From NCBI GenBank assembly GCA_029562975.1, contig JAKQTR010000037.1, forward strand, positions 1 through 64,000: 64,000 nt of DNA. The letters run 5' to 3'. The position numbers and the translations under genes were made by a program. Source of the DNA: Acidobacteriota bacterium (lineage in GTDB: Bacteria; Acidobacteriota; Vicinamibacteria; Vicinamibacterales; JAKQTR01). Below the pieces are notes generated by a model that was not told where the DNA came from, did no database searches, and was given only the letters and a program-made list of their open reading frames with translations. Below, in pieces: positions 34,176 through 42,616 of the stretch; the first letter of the stretch is position 1, and every line of letters begins with the position of its first letter.

Positions 34176-35360
34176 ATGAGCCCGGCGGCCTGCGACGGCC
34201 TCGGCGCGAGCCCGCTTCGCCTGGCCAGCGCGCTGACGCAGCCGAGGCGAGGTGCGCTCAATTGGATTGAGGCCGGCGGCAGGAGCGTCGTCTACACGCA
34301 CCAGGGGCGCAACGCCATCGCGCTGTTCTGCCGGATGGCGGGCTTGCGACCGGGGGACCAGGTGCTGGCGCCCGCATATAACTGCGGCGCCGAGATCGAT
34401 CCCTTCGTGAAGGCGGGCGCCCGGGTCGTCCTCTACGACGTGGACCGACGCCTGGAGATCGACGTCGACCGAATCGTCGCAGCGCTCAGCCCCGCCACCC
34501 GAATCCTCTACGTGACGCACTTCTTCGGATTCCCGCAGCCGCTCGGCGAGCTCGCCGCAGCCTGCGGCAAACAGGGCGTGCTGCTGATGGAGGACTGCGC
34601 GCAGGCGCTTTACAGCGTATCTGGAGACAAGCCGGCTGGCCTCGCCGGCGACGCGGCGGTCTTCAGCTTCGTCAAGACGCTGCCCGTCCCGGACGGCGGC
34701 GCCCTGCTTGCCGACCGGCGCTTCGGCCCCCCCAGGCAGCCGGAGAAGCAGCCGCCCGCGGCAGCGACGGGCCGGGCGTGCCTCCCGCTCGTCAAGCGGT
34801 GGCTCGTCAACTCCGCTTCGTCTTCGCCTCTCCACCGCCTAGCAGGATCCGTGGCGTTGCGGCATTCGCGCGCCTCCACCGCTGCGTCCGACGGACGCCG
34901 GCGCCCTCCGATGCTCTCCAGCAACCGCTACGTCGAGGCCCGCACCGCTTGGACGATGTCGCGCGTCGCGCGGGCGATCCTTGCAGCCGCTGATGGCGCC
35001 GAGGTTGCCCGCGCGCGGCGGCGGAACTTCCAGTTCCTGCTCGAGGCGCTTCGGAGCGTTCCCGGCTTCGAGCCTGCTTTGCCGGCGCTCCCCGAGGGCG
35101 TCAGCCCGATGGCCTTTCCCTTCTTCGGCTCGAGCCGGTCGTACTGGTACAGCCAGCTTACGGCGAAAGGCATTCTCGTCCAGGGCTGGCCTGGCTACTA
35201 CCCCGGCCTCGACTGGGACGCCTGTCCCGGGGCGTGCTTCCTAAAGGACGAGTTGCTCACGCTCCCGGTGCATCAGGGACTCACCGAGGCGCACATGCAG
35301 TACATCGCCGACGCGGTGCGGGCGGCGGCGAAGCTCGCGCCAGCAGGCAGCGCATGCTGA
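34176..35360 (+). CDS. DegT/DnrJ/EryC1-type aminotransferase (divergent)
   Basis: The protein has 394 residues. Recognisable family parts are VYTHQGRNAIALFCRMAGLRPGDQVLAPAYNCGAEIDPFVKAG, ILYVTHFFGFPQPLGELA, LLMEDCAQALYS and the likely PLP lysine in AVFSFVKTLPVPDGG (about 165). It is divergent from WbpE, with a long Pro/Arg-rich insertion after the lysine. It overlaps the YdjC-like gene by seven bases. It would aminate a keto sugar, perhaps one made by the preceding oxidoreductase. It may also be a related enzyme without sugar specificity. Confidence 0.75.
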   Translation: MSPAACDGLGASPLRLASALTQPRRGALNWIEAGGRSVVYTHQGRNAIALFCRMAGLRPGDQVLAPAYNCGAEIDPFVKAGARVVLYDVDRRLEIDVDRIVAALSPATRILYVTHFFGFPQPLGELAAACGKQGVLLMEDCAQALYSVSGDKPAGLAGDAAVFSFVKTLPVPDGGALLADRRFGPPRQPEKQPPAAATGRACLPLVKRWLVNSASSSPLHRLAGSVALRHSRASTAASDGRRRPPMLSSNRYVEARTAWTMSRVARAILAAADGAEVARARRRNFQFLLEALRSVPGFEPALPALPEGVSPMAFPFFGSSRSYWYSQLTAKGILVQGWPGYYPGLDWDACPGACFLKDELLTLPVHQGLTEAHMQYIADAVRAAAKLAPAGSAC

Positions 35361-36148
35361 TCGTGACGGCCGACGACTACGGCAGGGATCGCCGCGCGAC
35401 GGACGCCATCCTCCGGTGCGGCGCGGCCGGGCGCATCACCGCTGCGAGCGCCATGGTGTTCATGGGCGATTCAACCCGCGCGGCCTCGCTCGCCGGCGGC
35501 AGCAGCATCGAGTTCGGCCTGCACCTCAACTTCACCGAGCCGCTCGACGAAGCGGGCGCGCCGGCATCGCTTCGCCGCGACCACACCCGGACGCGCGCGT
35601 ATCTCACCAGGCGCAGGCTCGCGCCGGCGCTATACAGTCCCAGGCTGCGCAGGGCGTTCGCATCCCTCGTCGAGGCGCAGCGCGGCGAGTTCGAGCGCCT
35701 GTACGGCCGCTCGCCGGCGTTCTTCAACGGCCATCACCATATGCATCTCTGCTCGAATGTCCTGCTGGAAGGGCTGATGCCGCCTGGCGCCTGCGTGCGC
35801 AACTCGTTCACGTTCGAGGCAGGCGAAAAGAGCCTGTTCAACCGCGCGTACCGAGGCCTCGTAAGCCGCTGGGTTCGCGCGCGGTATACGTCCACGGATG
35901 CTTTCTTCTCGATTGCGCCGATCGGCGATCTCGATCGTCTCCGGCGCCTTGTTCGGCGTTCGGAACACGAGGCGGTTGAACTCGAGACCCATCCGGAGGA
36001 TCCCTCCGAGTCGGCTTTTCTTCTGGGTTCCGTCTACGCCGAGCTTCTCGCATCCGCACGTAGCGGCGGCTTCCGCGACCTTCCGCTCCGTGGGGCCGCT
36101 GCCAGAACGCCGACAGAACGTCGGGCTCGGCCGGAGCCGCGCGCATGA
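35354..36148 (+). CDS. ChbG/HpnK (YdjC-like) deacetylase
   Basis: The protein has 264 residues. It carries the YdjC metal-binding pattern: IVTADDYGRDRRATDAIL near the start, FGLHLNFTEPL, and FFNGHHHMHL. It should remove acetyl groups from N-acetylated sugars, as ChbG or HpnK do. It is the third deacetylase of the locus and the only one of this fold. There is no signal peptide, so it acts in the cytoplasm. The stop overlaps the next start (ATGA). Confidence 0.85.
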   Translation: MLIVTADDYGRDRRATDAILRCGAAGRITAASAMVFMGDSTRAASLAGGSSIEFGLHLNFTEPLDEAGAPASLRRDHTRTRAYLTRRRLAPALYSPRLRRAFASLVEAQRGEFERLYGRSPAFFNGHHHMHLCSNVLLEGLMPPGACVRNSFTFEAGEKSLFNRAYRGLVSRWVRARYTSTDAFFSIAPIGDLDRLRRLVRRSEHEAVELETHPEDPSESAFLLGSVYAELLASARSGGFRDLPLRGAAARTPTERRARPEPRA

Positions 36149-37296
36149 CGCTGCGAGCGAGGGCGTTCGACCCCGGGTACACAGCGGCGTTCGGGCGCCT
36201 GTCGGAGCATCGGTGGCGCGAGATCCTTGATGCGTTCGACGATGCGAACCTCTACCAGACGTGGAGCTACGACGCCGTCAGGCAGGGAGAGGAGCGTCTG
36301 TGGCACTGCGTCGTCTCCAGGTCGGGGCGCGTGGTGGCGGCCGCGCAGGCGAGGCTCGTGGGTCTTCCCGGGCTCCGGGCCGGCGCCGCCTACATCCGCT
36401 GGGGCCCCCTCTGGAGACCGCGGGGAGCCGGCGCTGATGCGCTCGACCTGCGGATGTGCCTCCGGGCGCTGCGGAACGAGCTCGTGGTGAAGCGGGGTTT
36501 GTTCCTGAGGGTGTTCCCGGTTCTGTACGACGATGAAGCCGCCGACCTGCGGACGCTGCTGCAGGAAGAAGGATTCTTCTCCGCGCCCGGAGAGACCCCG
36601 CAGCGCACGCTCCTCCTTGGGCTGGAGCCTGCGCTCGAGGACATCCGGCGGAGCTTCGATCACAAGTGGCGCAACCGGCTGAGCCGGGCCGAGCGCAACG
36701 AACTCGAGTACGCCGACGGGACCGACGACGAATCGTTCGGCGCGTTCGTGGAGTTGTACCGGAGCCTGCTCGATCGAAAGAAGTTCAAGGAACCCAACGA
36801 CATCCGGGAGTTCAGGGCGATCCAGGAACACCTCCCCGGGAACCAGAAGCTGAGGGTCTTCCTGACGGGAAGGGACGGGACGCCCTCCTGCGGCGCCATC
36901 TGTTCCGCGTACGGAGGGACGGGCATCTATCTGTTCGGCGCCTGCAACGAGGCCGGCATGACCACCAACGGGTCGTACCTGATCCAGTGGAAGGTCATTC
37001 AGTGGCTGAAGGATCGAGGCTGCCGGCTGTACAACCTGAACGGCATCAACCCGGAGACGAACCCCGGCACCTATCACTTCAAGGCCGGCGTCGCCGGAAA
37101 GACGGGCAGGGACGTTCGATACCTCGGCCGCTTCGACGCGTACGAGGGTTCGGCAACGGCGACGGCCGTGCACCTCGCCGCCAAGGCACACCTGTCGTTC
37201 CGGCGGCTCCTGGCCATTCCACGCAAGGCTTCTCGAAACGCTGCCGGAGACGCGCCGAAGCCGCCGGCTGCGCGGCGCCGCGACGTTCAATCATGA
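36145..37296 (+). CDS. FemAB/GNAT-like protein (lipid II:glycine glycyltransferase-like)
   Basis: The protein has 383 residues. FemAB-type features are ANLYQTWSYDAVRQGEERLWH, the region RSFDHKWRNRLSRAERNELEY, LFLTG-like VFLTGRDGTPSCGAICSAYGGTGIYLFGACNEAG, and LYNLNGINPETNPGTYHFKAGVAG. It overlaps the YdjC-like gene, so the enzyme freeing an amine and the enzyme possibly acylating it are co-translated. This is the third deacetylase-FemAB pairing in the locus. The donor (aminoacyl-tRNA or other) is not known. Confidence 0.75.
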   Translation: MTLRARAFDPGYTAAFGRLSEHRWREILDAFDDANLYQTWSYDAVRQGEERLWHCVVSRSGRVVAAAQARLVGLPGLRAGAAYIRWGPLWRPRGAGADALDLRMCLRALRNELVVKRGLFLRVFPVLYDDEAADLRTLLQEEGFFSAPGETPQRTLLLGLEPALEDIRRSFDHKWRNRLSRAERNELEYADGTDDESFGAFVELYRSLLDRKKFKEPNDIREFRAIQEHLPGNQKLRVFLTGRDGTPSCGAICSAYGGTGIYLFGACNEAGMTTNGSYLIQWKVIQWLKDRGCRLYNLNGINPETNPGTYHFKAGVAGKTGRDVRYLGRFDAYEGSATATAVHLAAKAHLSFRRLLAIPRKASRNAAGDAPKPPAARRRDVQS

Positions 37297-38204
37297 AGGA
37301 CCACGTCTCCGTCTGCATCTGCACGTTCAGGCGCAACGAGATGCTGCGGCGCCTGCTCACGAGCCTCGCGGCCCAGGACACCGGCGGGCAGTTCGACTGT
37401 TCGATCGTCGTGATCGACAACGACGCGCAGGGGCCGGCCCGGGAGTGCGTGTCGAAGGCTCGGGAGGATCTCGGCCTCGACATCACGTACGACATCGAGC
37501 CCGTGAACACCATTCCGGCGGCACGCAACCGCGCGGTGCGGCTCGCGAAGGGCAACTTCATCGCGTTCATCGACGATGACGAATTCGCCCCTGCGGACTG
37601 GCTGAGCACCTTGTATCGGGCCGTCAGGACCTTCAGCGTGGACGGCGCTCTCGGCCCGGTGTACCCGTTCTTCGACCAGATCCCGCCCGCCTGGCTCGTG
37701 AAGAGCGGGCTGTGCGAGCGCCCGGTCATCCGCACGGGCACGCTCCTGCGGTGGGACGACACCCGGACCGGCAACGTCCTGCTCTACAAGGACGTGTTCA
37801 CCCGCAACGATCTCTACTTCGACCTCGCCTGCAAGACGAGCGGGTCGGACAAGGAGTTCTTCAGGGAAGCCATCGATCGGGGCTGCCGGTTCGTCGCTGT
37901 CGCCGAGGCGCCGGTATTCGAAGTCGTGCCGCCCGAGCGGCAGACGAAGGGCTACTACTTCCGGCGCTACCGCATCCAAGCGTCGAACGAGCGCAAGTTC
38001 CGCGCGCCGCTGCTGCGAGGGGCGAGCCGGGTCACGGCGCCCCTGAAGGCCGCCGCCGCCCTGTGCGTCTATTCGCTGGCCCTGCCCTTCTCCGCGCTGG
38101 CGGGAACGCACCGTGCGCTGCCGCTGGCGCTCAAGATCGTGTACCACGGGAGCTGGCTTCTCACCATGCTGGGTCTCGACCTGGCGAAGCGAAGAGACCT
38201 CTGA
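37293..38204 (+). CDS. Glycosyltransferase family 2
   Basis: The protein has 303 residues starting on the tail of the previous gene. VSVCICTFRRNEMLRRLLTSLAAQD is the GT-A start, SIVVIDNDAQG the nucleotide-binding strand, and FIAFIDDDEFAP the DxD-type metal site. The C-terminal 60 residues are hydrophobic (LCVYSLALPFSALAG) and likely associate with the membrane. It is an inverting transferase for the repeat unit; the sugar is unknown. Confidence 0.85.
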   Translation: MKDHVSVCICTFRRNEMLRRLLTSLAAQDTGGQFDCSIVVIDNDAQGPARECVSKAREDLGLDITYDIEPVNTIPAARNRAVRLAKGNFIAFIDDDEFAPADWLSTLYRAVRTFSVDGALGPVYPFFDQIPPAWLVKSGLCERPVIRTGTLLRWDDTRTGNVLLYKDVFTRNDLYFDLACKTSGSDKEFFREAIDRGCRFVAVAEAPVFEVVPPERQTKGYYFRRYRIQASNERKFRAPLLRGASRVTAPLKAAAALCVYSLALPFSALAGTHRALPLALKIVYHGSWLLTMLGLDLAKRRDL

Positions 38205-39325
38205 TGATCAGGATCCTCATTGGCGGGGACGTCTATCCTGGCGGCACTGTCCAGAGCGCCTTCATAGAGGGCCGTGCGGCTGACATTTTCCACGACTTGC
38301 TGCCGGAGATCGCGAGCGCCGATCTGTCCATCGTGAACCTCGAGTGCCCGTTGATCTCGAGGGAGACGCCGATTGCGAAGGCCGGCCCCGTGCTTGGCGC
38401 GCCGAGGGAGTGCATTCGGGGATTCGCCGAGGCCGGGTGGAACGTCCTGAACCTGGCCAACAACCACAGTTTCGACCACGGGGCCGAGGGGCTGCAGGAG
38501 ACGATTCGCACGATCCGCGAGGCTGGACTCGAGCCGCTCGGCGCCGGGGAGAACATCTTCGAGGCGCAAGAGCCCTTTGTGAAGGAGATCGAGGGACAAC
38601 GGATCGTCGTCTATTCTATGGCCGAGCGCGAATTCTCCGTGGCCGCCGAGGACTTCCCTGGCGCGAACCCTCTGGATCTGATCAACGTGGTGCATGCCAT
38701 CCGAGAGCATAAGCGGGGCGGTGTCTTCATCGTCCTCATCCACGGGGGCAACGAGTACTACCCGTATCCCAGCCCAGAGATGGTCAAGCGCTGCCACTTC
38801 ATGGTGGACATGGGCGCGGATGCGGTGGTGTGCTGCCACGCGCATTGCCCTCTTCCCTGGGAGACGTACCGCGACAGGCCCATCGTCTACGGAATGGGCA
38901 ATCTGGTGTTCGAGGCATTCAGGCGCGAGCCGGAGGCGTGGCACCAAGGATATCTGGCCCGGCTGACCGTCGGACCGGACAACGTTCGTTTCGAACCGGT
39001 ACCTTACTCTCAATCTCAGCCGGACGGAGGCGCGCGACGCCTGCCGCCGGATCGCGAGCGGCTTTTTATCGCTGAGCTCGACGTCCGCGCGGCCGATCTC
39101 TTGAGTGAAGAAAGGCTCCAGGCGCGTTGGGCCGGGTACTGCCAATCACGCCGCAACTCCTATCTGACGATGCTCTTTGGCTATCAAGGGTTTCTCGCCA
39201 AGATTCGGAGGCGTCTGTTCACCCGCTGTTATTCCGAGCAGGCTGTTCGTCAGGCCCTGCTACTTGTGCAATGTGAAGCGCATCAAGAGGTCCTGAAGAC
39301 GCTCTTCGATGGTGCCCGACGCTAG
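38204..39325 (+). CDS. CapA-like (poly-gamma-glutamate capsule type) metallophosphatase-fold protein
   Basis: The protein has 373 residues overlapping the GT2 stop. ILIGGDVYPGG, VNLECPL, NLANNHSFDHG, VLIHGGNEYYPYPSPEM and CCHAHCPLPWETY are the CapA/PgsA motifs, which align metal ligands of the calcineurin-like fold. The known CapA of Bacillus takes part in poly-gamma-glutamate synthesis or export; many Gram-negative EPS loci have a copy of unknown role. No signal peptide or membrane helix is seen, so it is probably cytoplasmic. Its presence beside FemAB- and AsnB-like genes hints at amino-acid chemistry on the polymer. Confidence 0.8.
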   Translation: MIRILIGGDVYPGGTVQSAFIEGRAADIFHDLLPEIASADLSIVNLECPLISRETPIAKAGPVLGAPRECIRGFAEAGWNVLNLANNHSFDHGAEGLQETIRTIREAGLEPLGAGENIFEAQEPFVKEIEGQRIVVYSMAEREFSVAAEDFPGANPLDLINVVHAIREHKRGGVFIVLIHGGNEYYPYPSPEMVKRCHFMVDMGADAVVCCHAHCPLPWETYRDRPIVYGMGNLVFEAFRREPEAWHQGYLARLTVGPDNVRFEPVPYSQSQPDGGARRLPPDRERLFIAELDVRAADLLSEERLQARWAGYCQSRRNSYLTMLFGYQGFLAKIRRRLFTRCYSEQAVRQALLLVQCEAHQEVLKTLFDGARR

Positions 39326-39372
39326 AGGCCGCCGGGCGGCGCTCCCGGGCCGCGCCCTCGCGGAGGTGTCGC

Positions 39373-41193
39373 ATGGGTGACTTGTATCTCGACTTCAGGG
39401 CTCCTGGACTTCGGGCGACCGGACGCGCAGCGAGATTCCTGCAGTTCTATCCGGACATCAGGACGTTTGTATTTCAAGAGTCCGCCTTCTCGCTGCTTGC
39501 GACTCTCTCTGATTCCGAGGCGCTGTGGGCGCCCTATCGGTCGCCCGACGGGTCAACGCTTGTCGCGCTAGCCGGTCGGATTGCTCTCGAAGACGATGAA
39601 TGGGATGCCGCGAAAGCGGTTCCCGGCGTCGGCGGGCTCGCATGCAAAGCCATCTACTCGATGTTCGCCCGTCGTGGGACAGACGCCTTTGGGATGCTCA
39701 ACGGCAGCTTTGCCATCGCCGTGGTCGACGGCCCGCGTCACACGATCCACATCGCCTCCGACCGGTGCGGCATGACGCCGCTGTTTGCCTTGAACACCGG
39801 CGCAGAACCGGTGTTTGCGACTCACCAGGATGTTCTCGCCTTAGTCAGCACGCTGCAGGACTTCGATCGTACGTCAATCTGCGAATTCCTGGCGACGGGG
39901 CGGTTGACGTACCCCTTCACGTATCACACGCGTGTTCGCGCTATGCGCTACGGCGCAACCCACAGCGTGTCCTGGGCGTGTGGGTCTCCTGAGTCCCTTG
40001 AGCCTCGACCGTTCTTCACACCGAGTTATCGTCCAGACCCGTCAGAAGACGAGGAGCATTTCGCCAGCCGACTTGCCGCGGCCTTCAGGAAAGCCGTAGA
40101 TCGGCGCACCCATCCAATCCTTGGCAAGACCGCACTCGGGCTCAGCGGGGGATTGGATTCCCGCATGATCCTCTGCGCCGCTCGTGCACCAGAGCGAGTA
40201 CATGTCTTCACGTTCTTTGACGTCGAAAACCGCGAGTACCGAACGGCCCGAAAGGTTGCCAGCGCCGCCGGAGCTTCCTTCAAGGGCTTTCGGCGCTCGC
40301 CTGAGCACTATGGCAACGCTGCCGAACTCGGAGCGAGGATCTCCGGGGGTACGGGCAGCTTCCTGTCGAACCACCTCTTGGGTTTTCGCGGCGACCTACT
40401 GGCTGAAGGTTACGAAAACATCCTCAACGGGCAGTTCTGTGACTACTTCTTCAAAGGCCTGGCCCAGAACAATGTCGTCGATTGGTTCTGGTGCGAAGCA
40501 AGGCCCGTTGAGTTCGCCCTCGGTTGGTACGCAGCCGACCATCTGAGATTCGCTACGCCGCTGATGGAAGCTGTCACGGAGCGTCTCGACGCTTTGTTTC
40601 CAGCGGCCCTCCGCGCCGATGGCAGCGATGATGCTCGACTGGAGATTGAAGGAAAGCGCCTTTTTCCACTGTCCTACGAGCCCGAGAATCCGGAGGTGCT
40701 CATCCCGCAGAGAACGATTGGATGGTACATGCCGACTCTCGACAACGATCTGCTCGAGGTGTACTTCACGATGCCAGTCCGGCTGAAGTTTAGTCGTACC
40801 ATGTACGAGTCAGCGGCCACTCGGGTTTGTCCTCCTGGCGTGTCTGCCATTCCGAACAGCAATACGGGCGCGCCAGTTGGGGTCTCCCGTCTCAGCTATG
40901 CGCTGCATCGGCTTCCGAGGCACCTGCGCGACAAGCTCGTCAACGCGAGGCGTAAGCTGGCTCCGTCCATATACACTGACGGCTCGTGGCTCAACGGTGG
41001 TGCGTACGTGCGTAGTAGTTCAATCATCAAGAGGCTCTGGGAAAAGCGAAACGACAGTGCCCGCGGTCTGATATCCGACTGCATCGGCTTTGACGCACTC
41101 GCGAGAGGCCCGGCGGATTGGCGAGGAGCCGATATTGTTCTCTTGAAGAGGTTGTTGACGGTCAAGATCTGGCTTGACGAGCTATGCGCTTGA
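39373..41193 (+). CDS. Asparagine synthetase B-like amidotransferase without N-terminal nucleophile
   Basis: The protein has 606 residues. The ATP pyrophosphatase motif is LGLSGGLDSRMIL (about 255-267). An N-terminal glutaminase-like domain is recognisable (RRGTDAFGMLNGSFAIAVVD, IASDRCGMTPLF), but the protein starts MGDLYL and lacks the Cys2 that AsnB and PEP-CTERM AsnB-like enzymes use to release ammonia. Hence glutamine-dependent activity is unlikely in this form. It could adenylate a carboxylate and use free ammonia or another amine. Codon and base use look less GC-rich than upstream genes. It is the first of two such genes flanking a pseudogene. Confidence 0.8.
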   Translation: MGDLYLDFRAPGLRATGRAARFLQFYPDIRTFVFQESAFSLLATLSDSEALWAPYRSPDGSTLVALAGRIALEDDEWDAAKAVPGVGGLACKAIYSMFARRGTDAFGMLNGSFAIAVVDGPRHTIHIASDRCGMTPLFALNTGAEPVFATHQDVLALVSTLQDFDRTSICEFLATGRLTYPFTYHTRVRAMRYGATHSVSWACGSPESLEPRPFFTPSYRPDPSEDEEHFASRLAAAFRKAVDRRTHPILGKTALGLSGGLDSRMILCAARAPERVHVFTFFDVENREYRTARKVASAAGASFKGFRRSPEHYGNAAELGARISGGTGSFLSNHLLGFRGDLLAEGYENILNGQFCDYFFKGLAQNNVVDWFWCEARPVEFALGWYAADHLRFATPLMEAVTERLDALFPAALRADGSDDARLEIEGKRLFPLSYEPENPEVLIPQRTIGWYMPTLDNDLLEVYFTMPVRLKFSRTMYESAATRVCPPGVSAIPNSNTGAPVGVSRLSYALHRLPRHLRDKLVNARRKLAPSIYTDGSWLNGGAYVRSSSIIKRLWEKRNDSARGLISDCIGFDALARGPADWRGADIVLLKRLLTVKIWLDELCA

Positions 41194-41699
41194 CTGCCAC
41201 ACGGTGTTCAGAACCAGTCTCAAGAAGCATGAGATCGTGTAGTTGCATACTCGGATGTGCGTTGGCTTCCCCCGGTCTCTGAACGGTCGTAGGTAGACTG
41301 CTCCGCGGTCAAGGGCGATCGTGCGGAAATCGACTTCCCTCTAAGACGCCAATCGTCGACTTCTTGAAGGTCGCAGAGAACGCCATGCCGGTGCGGGAGC
41401 TGCTGCGGAAGTAGAATGTCCGTACAGCGATGTTCGTCAAGTGTCGCAAGACGAACGGTGTCGCGCCGGTGATTTGCCGGGGACGACACGGAACGCTCGA
41501 GACCGCAAACGCCAGGCTGAAAAGGATCTCTCCCAACTCAGTGCTCGAGGCCTCGGTCACCACGGGTATGCTGAACCGAACGCTATAACGCCGGCCGCTA
41601 AGCGACAGATGCTCCAGGGCCTGGTGCACGAGCGTTGCATGGCGGTACAACGAGCCAGTCCCGTGGTGACGTTCTCATGAGCGGCGCACTCTCAGCCCA
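41194..41699. other. Non-coding stretch before the pseudogene
   Basis: No intact gene is seen. Short open pieces such as 41430-41588 are not recognisable. Part of this stretch may be the decayed 5' portion of the TupA-like pseudogene that follows. Confidence 0.4.
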
Positions 41700-42305
41700 C
41701 CGTGCCTCAGATCGACCCAGGTACGCGTTCCCACCGATTCGTCCTGAGGTGCACTCAAACCTCTGGAGTCAACATCATCTGCAGGGAGAGGACGAAGCTC
41801 GACTGGCCGGCGAGTAGAAAGAGACTTCAACGGTGGGTTCCGCGAGACAGCAGCACGGTGATGGAGGAGAGTCACTATTCCAAGATACCTTCTCGGATCG
41901 TCTGCGAAGAGTCCCTGAGCGACGGAACGGTGCGTCCTCCCGTTTACTACAGGGTGTAGAGTGGCGCACTGCACAATGGCCTGCCTGGGCCGAGGGACTG
42001 CTAGGCGAACGCGGTTCCTGTTCCATGACTGACACTGGCAGGGGCTGCTCCCGTACAACCAGGACTGCGTGACGCCGGCCGCCACTCTTCCCAGGCCAAG
42101 CGCCTACGAGGAGATGATCACCATAGCCGACGAGTTGTCGAAGCCTTTCCCTTTCGTCAGAGTCGACTTCTACCAGATCCGTGGCAAGGCGCCCTTCGGC
42201 TAGATGATAGTAACTCCGAACGGATGGGCCCACCCGGACCTCACCGACGCGGGCGAGAGGGAGTTGGGGAATCTGATCGTGCTTCCGCGGAAGCTGCTGA
42301 GGTGA
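41700..42305 (+). pseudogene. Decayed TupA-like ATP-grasp protein
   Basis: Two stretches in different frames still spell a TupA-like ATP-grasp protein. Frame A (41702-41959) reads HRFVLRCTQTSGVNIICRE, TKLDWPASRKRLQRWV, SHYSKIPSRIVCEESLSDGT and then stops. Frame B (about 42033-42305) reads HWQGLLPYNQDC, LPRPSAYEEMITIADELSK and PFPFVRVDFYQIRGKAPFG, a TAG at 42201, then a tail ending LIVLPRKLLR. The order matches the family (nucleotide-binding core, then PFVRVDFY...G). Because of a frameshift and at least one in-frame stop no functional protein can be made. The N-terminal third is not recognisable. In intact form such proteins are thought to ligate amino acids in polysaccharide modification. Confidence 0.8.
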
Positions 42306-42616
42306 GTCCCTGTTCCCGAGGTGAACCCGCCTCGAGTGTGTCACTCGCCCGGCGGGCCAGGAGATGTGTCGGTCGTGTAGGCTAATGCCGTTTTGTCCTT
42401 TGGGCCGTCATCCGAACAGATGGGCTGCCGAAGGCGCAGTCCGCGGCTGCCGGGTGACTCTGCTTCGCCGCGTTCGTCGGTGGGGATCTCGCTGCTTGCT
42501 GGATACAGGGCTTGCGCCCCAGGTGAGGCTGTTTCCTGCCGCGGCGCTCTGGCCGCAGCCATTTGTCAGTAGGCAACAAGACAGCTGATTCCCCTGTTCG
42601 CGACGGATTGCCTCAG
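42306..42616. other. Non-coding stretch after the pseudogene
   Basis: No gene, RNA or repeat is recognisable. It would contain the promoter or leader of the second AsnB-like gene, but no clear element is visible. Confidence 0.4.

Noticed and set aside
41430-41588. Short open piece upstream of the TupA-like pseudogene
   Set aside because: No family resemblance could be recognised; may be part of the decayed gene but cannot be supported.
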